Assembly: GCF_003589745.1 (NCBI RefSeq) | Contig: NZ_CP032364.1 | Location: forward strand, 558,001 to 622,000 | DNA: 64,000 nucleotides | Reading direction: 5' to 3' | Source of the DNA: Lachnoanaerobaculum umeaense | GTDB lineage: Bacteria; Bacillota; Clostridia; Lachnospirales; Lachnospiraceae | Shown: positions 7,968 through 13,529 of the stretch, piece after piece | How the letters are laid out: every line of letters starts with the position of its first letter | Numbering within the stretch: the first letter of the stretch is position 1 | Position numbers and translations under genes: made by a program | The notes under the pieces: model-generated | Told to the model about the DNA's origin: nothing | The model's input: only the letters and a program-made list of their open reading frames with translations | Databases searched by the model: none

Positions 7968-8105
7968 GGACGAAGCGAGAGAAAATCGCAAATGAACAAC
8001 GGACGAACAACGAGAAAATCATTTTATAATTATACATGTCGTCCTTTTCTCCCATGCGTCACTTTTAAATTTTAACAGAGGACGAACAGAGAGAAATTGC
8101 AAAAT
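7968..8105 (+). repeat. Three GGACGAA direct repeats upstream of the late promoter
   Basis: The repeats run 7968-7993, 8001-8026 and 8080-8105. All begin GGACGAA and continue with an AGA-rich block ending near AAAT. They lie 80-220 bp upstream of the extended -10 element. Possible binding sites for an activator such as the sigma-like protein at 9733; this is inference. Confidence 0.45.
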
Positions 8106-8185
8106 CCCTTTGTTCTTTCCTCCAAAAGCGTTCGCTAAAATGTTTAAAAAGGTTATAAAGATTTATACATATACATCCTCTTATG

Positions 8186-8194
8186 TGGTATAAT
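8186..8194 (+). promoter_or_regulatory. Extended -10 promoter for the RNA/scaffold/capsid unit
   Basis: TGGTATAAT is a perfect extended -10 (TGnTATAAT). There is no good TTGACA at the proper distance (about 8163-8170 is AT-rich and weak). A promoter with a weak -35 is often activator-dependent, which fits the upstream repeats. Confidence 0.55.
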
Positions 8195-8200
8195 ATAACA

Positions 8201-8328
8201 TAGCAAACAAAATATTTGAAGTACCCCGGCAAGGCTTAATTCCTTTACCTGTTGTCGGAAGTCTGAAAAGATGTGGGAAGTATTAGGGCGAATGATTGGC
8301 GTTCGCTTTGGTGCTTCCTTTTTGTTTG
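8201..8328 (+). ncRNA. Candidate structured RNA or leader with terminator before the scaffold gene
   Basis: Downstream of the extended -10 promoter there is a first stem CCGGCAA (8226-8232) with TTGTCGG (8252-8258). A second, larger hairpin has an outer stem GGAAGTA (8276-8282) with TGCTTCC (8312-8318) and an inner GCGAA/TTCGC, followed by TTTTTGTTT. The last part is a good intrinsic terminator 50 bases before the scaffold start. It could be a trans-acting small RNA or an attenuator/riboswitch-like leader. I do not recognise a known class. Confidence 0.5.
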
Positions 8329-8377
8329 CTAATTTGTAACCATTCCTTTACAACAAATTACGAAAGGAGATATAAAA

Positions 8378-8779
8378 ATGCAGGTAAAAGATAGACTTGC
8401 AGAGTTAGGATTGACACAGGAGCAGTTGACAGCTGTAACGGCTTTATTTTCAGAGTTTGAAGCGGAACATGACAAAGCTATGGACGAATTAAAGCTTGAT
8501 CACGCTATAAATACAGAGCTTGCAGCGTCTAAAGTTAAGAATGTTAACATTGTAAAAAAAGCGTTGGAGTTGGAGAATGTAAAGCTTAATGATGCGGGAG
8601 AGCTTGAGGGATTATCCGAGCAATTGAACGCACTTAAGGAAAGCGATCCATATTTATTTGGTACTGATACTAATAAGTCAGGTGTAGCCGGATATAATCC
8701 TGGTAATGGTGGAATGCCTACAGGATTTCCACAAAAAGACCCTATTTGGGGAATTGGTGGCGGAGAAAGAATATTCTAA
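8378..8779 (+). CDS. Phage scaffolding protein, GP20-like
   Basis: 133 residues; the ATG follows AAAGGAGATATAAAA. The first ~60 residues are charged and helical (GLTQEQLTAVTALFSEFEAE). The middle matches the GP20 scaffold pattern of a small charged segment then LEGLSEQLNALKESDPYLFG. The C terminus is Gly-rich (NPGNGGMPTG). Family members usually have ~180-200 residues with a longer coiled coil, so this one is short. Scaffolds guide capsid assembly and are lost from the mature head. It sits 18 bases before the capsid gene, as in phage head modules. A shortened scaffold could favour a smaller shell (inference). Confidence 0.8.
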   Translation: MQVKDRLAELGLTQEQLTAVTALFSEFEAEHDKAMDELKLDHAINTELAASKVKNVNIVKKALELENVKLNDAGELEGLSEQLNALKESDPYLFGTDTNKSGVAGYNPGNGGMPTGFPQKDPIWGIGGGERIF

Positions 8780-8797
8780 CGAAAGGAATTTTATTAA

Positions 8798-9649
8798 ATG
8801 GCAAATACAATTAATTTGGCAACTAAATACCTGCCTTATGTTGATGAGCTTTTTACTAATGAGAGCAAAAGGGAACTTGTAACTAATAATGATTTTACTT
8901 GGGACGGTGCCCATACAGTGAAAGTTTATAAGGTTACTACAAGTCTTATGAATGATTATGACAGATCAGGCGAGAAGGTGGAAGCCGGGCAGATATGGAG
9001 CAGATACGGAGTTGTTAAGGGATTAGATGCAACAACCGAAGAAATGACACTAAAAAAGGATCGTTCCTTTACCTTTGCAATTGATAGGCTGGATATTAAC
9101 GAAACAGCGGGACAACTTGCAGCACAAGCAGCACTTGCAAGGCAGATCAGGCAGGTAGTTATACCTGAAATAGATGGATATGTTTATAAAGTAATGTGTG
9201 ACAATGCCGGTATTAAAGAGACCAATGTAACACTTACCAAAGAAAACATATACGATAAGATCATAGAAGCAAACTCACAACTTGACGATGTGGGAGTTCC
9301 GGAGTTTGGTAGGGTGCTTATTATGACACCGGCTACATATGTTTTACTTAAGAAGAACAAGGACGTTACAATCAATCAGGATGTAGGGCAAGAGTTGAGA
9401 GTTAAGGGCGTTGTTGGAGTTATGGACGGTTTAGGAGTGCAAAAAATTCCTGCTAATCGTTTACCGGATAAGTTCGGGTTTATGATCGCCCATAGTGTGG
9501 CGACTGTTGCACCGGTAAAATTAACTGATTACAAAATCCATGATAACCCTCCGGGAATTAGTGGCAATTTAGTAGAGGGGCGTATTGCATATGACGCCTT
9601 TGTATTAGACAACAAAGCAAAAGCAATATACTATCTGCAGAATAAATAG
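8798..9649 (+). CDS. Major capsid protein, HK97-fold type
   Basis: 283 residues. N-terminal MANTINLATKYLPYVDELF followed by a beta-rich segment, then a long helix region (LAAQAALARQIRQVVIPEID) typical of the spine helix. A P-domain/A-domain order follows, with RVLIMTPATYVLLKKNKDVT and a C-terminal AFVLDNKAKAIYYL. This layout is that of capsid proteins of Firmicute siphophages that are paired with GP20 scaffolds. It has no fused protease, and none is encoded nearby. It forms an operon with the scaffold and is followed by an intrinsic terminator. It is intact, which argues against random decay. Confidence 0.8.
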   Translation: MANTINLATKYLPYVDELFTNESKRELVTNNDFTWDGAHTVKVYKVTTSLMNDYDRSGEKVEAGQIWSRYGVVKGLDATTEEMTLKKDRSFTFAIDRLDINETAGQLAAQAALARQIRQVVIPEIDGYVYKVMCDNAGIKETNVTLTKENIYDKIIEANSQLDDVGVPEFGRVLIMTPATYVLLKKNKDVTINQDVGQELRVKGVVGVMDGLGVQKIPANRLPDKFGFMIAHSVATVAPVKLTDYKIHDNPPGISGNLVEGRIAYDAFVLDNKAKAIYYLQNK

Positions 9650-9654
9650 CATTT

Positions 9655-9680
9655 AGCCCCCGTAAAAAGGGGCTTTTTTA
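9655..9680 (+). terminator. Intrinsic terminator after the capsid gene
   Basis: AGCCCC (9655-9660) pairs with GGGGCT (9669-9674), followed by TTTTTTA. It lies six bases after the capsid stop codon and ends the late operon, separating it from the regulator at 9733. Confidence 0.85.
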
Positions 9681-9732
9681 TTAATGTAATGGATAATAGT
9701 ATGTTGACATTTGTTAACATTAAAGGGGTTTT

Positions 9733-10254
9733 ATGCGGAAATTAAGTATTGAGAGGCTATCACTTTACTTGAAAGCCAAAAAAGATTATGACGACCTAAA
9801 AAAATATTATGATAGAGAATTAAAGGCAGCAGAAGAAGAATATTTATATAGCCTAAAAGCTGTACGCTATGACGGTGTAAAGGTTGACGGCGGACAACAT
9901 ACCGATATAGCCGATAAGATAGCACGATACGAAGAATGGCGAGAACAAACAGATAAGCATTGCGAATTTTGGCTTGATTACCGTAAGCGTTGTATAGATT
10001 CTGAAAAAGAGCTTACAGAAAAGTATATAGATACTGAAGTGCCGTGGCTTGTACGTGTGTTTAGCGATTGCGAAACATGGAAAAACTGTAATGTGCCTTT
10101 ATTGCAAGAAGTACTAAGGCTTAAATACATAGAGTGTAAGACGGAAAGGGATATAGCCACAGCCCTTAAGATAACCGGGCAAGATGTGGCCAATATGCTA
10201 TATACTTATACAGAACTTACAGATCGACCGCCAAAGAGGGGCAGAAAAAAATGA
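9733..10254 (+). CDS. Phage-type regulator with sigma region 4-like HTH (ArpU/DUF1492-like)
   Basis: 173 residues; AAAGGGG lies upstream of ATG. The N-terminal ~110 residues are highly charged and helical (LKKYYDRELKAAEEEYLYSL...). The C-terminal part (VLRLKYIECKTERDIATALK, then ITGQDVANMLY) reads as a sigma-70 region-4-like helix-turn-helix, with a basic end PPKRGRKK. Proteins of this design (ArpU, RinA, DUF1492) activate late phage transcription or terminase regions. It lies next to attR, after the capsid terminator. It may activate the capsid promoter or respond to the helper phage. Confidence 0.6.
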   Translation: MRKLSIERLSLYLKAKKDYDDLKKYYDRELKAAEEEYLYSLKAVRYDGVKVDGGQHTDIADKIARYEEWREQTDKHCEFWLDYRKRCIDSEKELTEKYIDTEVPWLVRVFSDCETWKNCNVPLLQEVLRLKYIECKTERDIATALKITGQDVANMLYTYTELTDRPPKRGRKK

Positions 10255-10269
10255 TAATAAAATGATAAT
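10252..10269 (+). repeat. Candidate integrase arm site near attR
   Basis: Exact 18-bp match to 1378-1395 (two TGATAAT units), 91 bp inside attR. It overlaps the stop codon of the regulator gene, just as the left copy overlaps the stop of the split rpn frame. A small inverted repeat ATTAAAC/GTTTAAT follows at about 10313-10328. Confidence 0.4.
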
Positions 10270-10350
10270 CAAATAATAAAAAATAGGGTTTAAAAATAAA
10301 ATATAGTGGTATTAAACACCGTTTAATAGTATAAAAAACATAAAAAACAA

Positions 10351-10692
10351 GTGTATAAAATATATCAGATGAGGGTAAATGGAAAGTATTTCGCTGATAA
10401 CAAGAGTATAGATCATATAGAGGAGCTTTTAATGCTAATGTCGGTAATGACCGGCGATAAGAGATTTGAAGAGATAATAGATGAGGTTAATGAGAAGGAG
10501 GCTAACAATATGTGTGAGGTACTTGATATAGTTGAGGCTCGTGGAATAGAAAAGGGAGCAAAAGTTATAAGCAGGTTGAATACAATATTGGCAAAAGAAG
10601 GGAATTTGGAAAATATAATAAGGGCTAATACAGATAAGGTATATCAAAATGAACTTTTGAAAAAATATGACTTGTTAAAGGATTTTGATTAA
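10351..10692 (+). pseudogene. Rpn family nuclease, C-terminal half, split by the satellite element
   Basis: The frame is open from GTG 10351, which lies in element DNA, to TAA 10690-10692 (113 residues). Residues after the att core (GKYFADNKSIDHIEELL...) continue the N-terminal half at 772-1325 in frame. The C-terminal region is charged and helical. In E. coli, internally started C-terminal Rpn products (RpnS) are reported to inhibit the full-length nuclease. A C-terminal product made from the new GTG could act that way, but no good ribosome site is seen before it. Expression is uncertain. Confidence 0.7.
10361..10379 (+). repeat. attR core of the satellite element
   Basis: TATATCAGATGAGGGTAAA, identical to 1307-1325. 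It opens the downstream half of the rpn gene; the rpn frame passes through it. Confidence 0.88.
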
Positions 10693-11202
10693 TAAATACA
10701 GCTGTTACCTAAAGACAAAACATGAGTATGTAGCAAAAGATAATGCTATATTGGAATTTTTTCTTTAGTATAACAGCTTTTTTATTTTTTATAATAAAAA
10801 ATATATTTTTACATATACAATGCAACAGACGTTTATTATTATACTGTTGATGTCAAAAAAGAAGTCTTATATTTATATAATATGCCGATAAAGAGCTGGA
10901 TAGAATACATAAAAATTAAAAATAAATTTATATAATATGCTGAAATCACATGAGATACTACGAATCGTAGTACCGTTACTTGCCAAGAATTTTATAGTTA
11001 GTATAATAGAGTTATCAAATATTTTTGCATGATGTTTGATTTGATATCTAAAATCTGTTTGGAAAGTGCACTTTCTACTCTGACTATTCCAGTTCATCTA
11101 AAAATTCTAAACATCATGTATGAACCGGTGCACCGGTTTGTTTTTCTCTCATATAGGTTATAGCTAAGCGGATAGGAGTTTTTCCTACCGCTTGGCTATA
11201 GG
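10518..11202 (+). repeat. Right copy of ~690-bp direct repeat (rpn tail plus structured spacer)
   Basis: Matches 1-694. The structured spacer portion (about 10935-11202) repeats all the palindromes of the left copy. In the final stem, T-A to C-G paired changes (AAGTGG/CCACTT versus AAGCGG/CCGCTT) keep base pairing, which points to selection on a hairpin. Short reverse-strand frames of 74 codons across both copies are not considered genes. Confidence 0.85.
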
Positions 11203-11588
11203 CCGAATAAATTATTTCAGTTTTCTATTATGCATACATTTTAATTTATCTTTAAGATTATATATAGTAAGCGAGTAATTGCACCCAAGCATGGCAGCAA
11301 GTTTGAAACAAGTTCGCTTGTAGTATGGCTTCAGATTTTTTTAAAACTAAGATGAAGGAATGGAATTAAAAGATCTGAAAGAATGAGGCCGGTACTGAGT
11401 GAAAAATTAGTTTATAAATATTTGATGTGTAATGCAAGACTATATGATGCAAGAGACTCTTTTTGGAAAGCAAAACGGGAGGATAAGCCGCTAACACATT
11501 TAGGTGGGAATATGTATGTATTATTTCTAATGGCTTTTATAATAAAAAAGTGTTATCTTAATATAAAATAAAGAAGGTGGATATAATC
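11203..11588. other. Gap with possible gene remnant
   Basis: 386 bases without a confident gene. A 62-codon frame at 11383-11571 (with LYDARDSFWKAKREDKPLTH) has no ribosome site and no recognised family; it may be a gene remnant. A short inverted repeat CAAG/CTTG around TTCG lies near 11309-11320. Nothing else is evident. Confidence 0.35.
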
Positions 11589-12251
11589 ATGATAAAAGCG
11601 GTACTTTTTGATATGGATGGATTGATGTTTGATACAGAGAGAGTGTATGGTAAAGCATGGCAGAATGCAGCAAGATTACAAGGTTGTGAGATTAGTGATG
11701 AAGCCATATTGAAAATAAAGGGGGCTAATAGAACATTAGTATATGAAATACTTAGAGAAGATGCAGGAAAAGATTTTGATATAGATGAGGGTAGAGTGGT
11801 AAGAGAAGAGTATATTGCTAATCATATAAAAAAGAACGGATTAACAAAGAAAAAAGGCTTGGATAATTTGTTGAAATTTTTAAAAAGCAATAACATAAAA
11901 GCCTGTCTTGCTACATCTACTAAGTCAGAAACTGCACTTAGATATCTTAAGATGGCAGAGGTATATGAGTACTTTGATGACTTCACCTGTGGTGATGAAA
12001 TAGAAAATGGTAAGCCGGCACCGGATATCTTCTTAAAGGCTGCAAGCAAACTTGGAGTGGATATAGGTGAAAGTTTAGTACTTGAGGATTCTATAAATGG
12101 AATAAATGGAGGTTTGGCAGCAGGTGCAAGGGTGATAATGGTGCCTGACACTATAGAGCCTACAGATGAGATAAGAAAAAGAGTAGATGCTGTGAAAAAA
12201 GATCTGGATGAAGTCGCAAATTGGATAAAAGAAGTAAATAAGAAAATATAG
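11589..12251 (+). CDS. HAD-family phosphatase, beta-phosphoglucomutase-like
   Basis: Residue 1 is set at ATG 11589 (MIKAVLFDMDGLMFDTE), preceded by AAGGTGG; an upstream GTG at 11577 is less likely. HAD motif I is DMDGLMFDTE, motif II is CLATSTKS, motif III/IV region is KPAPDIF and VLEDSINGINGG. The cap insert after motif I is the small helical C1 type. Subfamily IA members dephosphorylate or isomerise sugar phosphates; the substrate cannot be told. It is 7 bases upstream of an MFS transporter gene and probably co-transcribed. Confidence 0.88.
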   Translation: MIKAVLFDMDGLMFDTERVYGKAWQNAARLQGCEISDEAILKIKGANRTLVYEILREDAGKDFDIDEGRVVREEYIANHIKKNGLTKKKGLDNLLKFLKSNNIKACLATSTKSETALRYLKMAEVYEYFDDFTCGDEIENGKPAPDIFLKAASKLGVDIGESLVLEDSINGINGGLAAGARVIMVPDTIEPTDEIRKRVDAVKKDLDEVANWIKEVNKKI

Positions 12252-12258
12252 GTAAAAT

Positions 12259-13443
12259 ATGGAAGAGAAAAGAATAAATCTTCAATATATAGTATTACAG
12301 GGACTATATATGACATTGTACTGTGTGAGTTGTGGATTTATTTCATTTTATTTGCAAGGCAATGGCTTTGCTAATAGTGGAATTGGAATTATAACAGCTG
12401 TATTTTGTCTTTTTGCAGTAATATTTCAGCCGATAGTGGGAAATATATGTGATAGAATAGACAGATTGACATGGAAAAAGCTGATTATTATTTTGGGATT
12501 ACCATATATTGTTATATGTATAGCTATGCTTATTATAAAAGAAAAATGGATCATAGCCATACTGTTTGGAATGATGTATATAATAACAAATATTTATTTA
12601 CCACTTATAAATACCGCATTATTTTCCTATAAAAGAGAAGGAATAGAGATAAATTTTGGTGTTGCCAGAGGAATGGGATCTGCAATGTATGCACTTATGG
12701 CATTATTTATTGGAAATATAGCAGTGAGAGTTGGAACTAGAATAATTCCGATGGCAGGACTTATCATTATAGCTTTATTTCTAGGCGTAGTATTTTCTAT
12801 GCCCGTAGCAGATAAAATCAAGTCAGATAGAAATGAAACTAAACGAACTAATATTGTAGGGTTCATCAAAAAATATCCCTATTTTTCAATAATGCTTTTG
12901 GCAGTACTGTTTATATATTTTTCTCATAATATTATAGGTACATATCTCTTGCAAATAGTACAGTCGCTAGGCGGCAATAGTGGAAATTTAGGAATAGCAA
13001 TGTTTATACAGGCATTAGCAGAAATACCGGTTTTATTTACATTTTCTTATATAATGAAAAAAGTTAAGATTGGAAACTTAATGATTTTGGCAGGAATAGG
13101 ATATGTAGTGAGAGGAATATTGTATTTTATTTCAGGAAGTATAATGATAATCTATACTATACAGCTTTCTCAAATATTTAGTTTTGCTATAGTCACAGCA
13201 GCGTCAGTATATTTCACAGGAATGGTAGTGGATGTAGAGGATCAAACTACAGGATTGGCATTTATGTCAGGAATGACAGCAGCAGGTACAGTGCTTGGCT
13301 CTTTGCTTGGTGGAGAGATTTTGGACCACATTGGTATGAGATCAATGCTGGCAGTCAATATTTTGATTACAATAATTGGACTTGGTATAGCAGTATGCTC
13401 TATAAAACTGATTAGGAGTAAGAAAAAGAATAAATATGTGTAA
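12259..13443 (+). CDS. MFS transporter
   Basis: 394 residues with about 12 predicted membrane segments and a basic C terminus (RSKKKNKYV). The N-terminal half starts YIVLQGLYMTLYCVSCGFIS, and the loop RGMGSAMYALMALF resembles the LacY/nucleoside-type MFS branch. Substrate is unknown; the adjacent HAD phosphatase suggests a sugar or nucleoside. The downstream terminator overlaps the target site of the next insertion sequence. Confidence 0.85.
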   Translation: MEEKRINLQYIVLQGLYMTLYCVSCGFISFYLQGNGFANSGIGIITAVFCLFAVIFQPIVGNICDRIDRLTWKKLIIILGLPYIVICIAMLIIKEKWIIAILFGMMYIITNIYLPLINTALFSYKREGIEINFGVARGMGSAMYALMALFIGNIAVRVGTRIIPMAGLIIIALFLGVVFSMPVADKIKSDRNETKRTNIVGFIKKYPYFSIMLLAVLFIYFSHNIIGTYLLQIVQSLGGNSGNLGIAMFIQALAEIPVLFTFSYIMKKVKIGNLMILAGIGYVVRGILYFISGSIMIIYTIQLSQIFSFAIVTAASVYFTGMVVDVEDQTTGLAFMSGMTAAGTVLGSLLGGEILDHIGMRSMLAVNILITIIGLGIAVCSIKLIRSKKKNKYV

Positions 13444-13448
13444 GTGAA

Positions 13449-13490
13449 AGTCGGGTGTAACACAAGCATGTGTAATACTCGGCTTTATAA
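13449..13490 (+). terminator. Intrinsic terminator after the MFS gene, right arm duplicated by IS insertion
   Basis: AGTCGGGTGTAACACA pairs imperfectly (G-U pairs) with TGTGTAATACTCGGCT, then TTATAATTTT. The right arm is the first part of the 61-bp duplicated target, so a second, orphan right arm sits at 15518 on the other side of the IS. Confidence 0.65.
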
Positions 13491-13529
13491 TTTTAAAGAA
13501 AATATAAATATAGAGACAATTGTATTATA
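13469..13529 (+). repeat. 61-bp target-site duplication, left copy
   Basis: Bases 13469-13529 are identical to 15518-15578 and immediately flank the inverted-repeat ends of the IS1634-like element. Unusually long, variable direct repeats are a documented property of IS1634. Confidence 0.85.

Larger units (their letters stand above)
7832..8377. other. Non-coding control region upstream of the capsid operon
   Basis: No gene is seen in 546 bases. The region contains three direct repeats of GGACGAA followed by a GAGAAAAT-like block (starting 7968, 8001 and 8080), an inverted-looking GTCGTCC near 8039, an extended -10 promoter at 8186-8194, and a probable structured RNA at ~8200-8330. This arrangement suggests regulated late expression of scaffold and capsid. 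Confidence 0.6.
1307..10379 (+). mobile_element. Integrated phage satellite (PICI-like) carrying scaffold and major capsid genes
   Basis: The element is about 9.05 kb and bounded by 19-bp att cores. Order: integrase (-), 450 bp of non-coding DNA, CI-like repressor (-), divergent Cro-like gene, small DNA-binding gene, primase-helicase, iteron/AT origin-like region, six small genes, repeat/RNA region, GP20-type scaffold, major capsid protein, terminator, sigma-like regulator. The int/cI-versus-cro/primase polarity is that of Gram-positive PICIs. No portal, terminase, protease, tail, holin or endolysin gene is present, so it cannot package itself alone. Known capsid-forming PICIs carry a fuller head module, so scaffold plus capsid only is unusual. 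A heavily decayed prophage is the main alternative, but the genes are intact and compactly arranged. Confidence 0.78.

Noticed and set aside
11383..11571. 62-codon frame between the repeat and the HAD gene
   Set aside because: No ribosome site, no recognised family and unclear codon use; kept only as a possible remnant in the gap note.
11589..12251. HAD phosphatase as GmhB of the heptose pathway
   Set aside because: Its helical C1 cap and DMDGLMFDTE motif fit the beta-phosphoglucomutase-like group; GmhB lacks that cap and has a zinc-binding Cys/His loop that is absent here.
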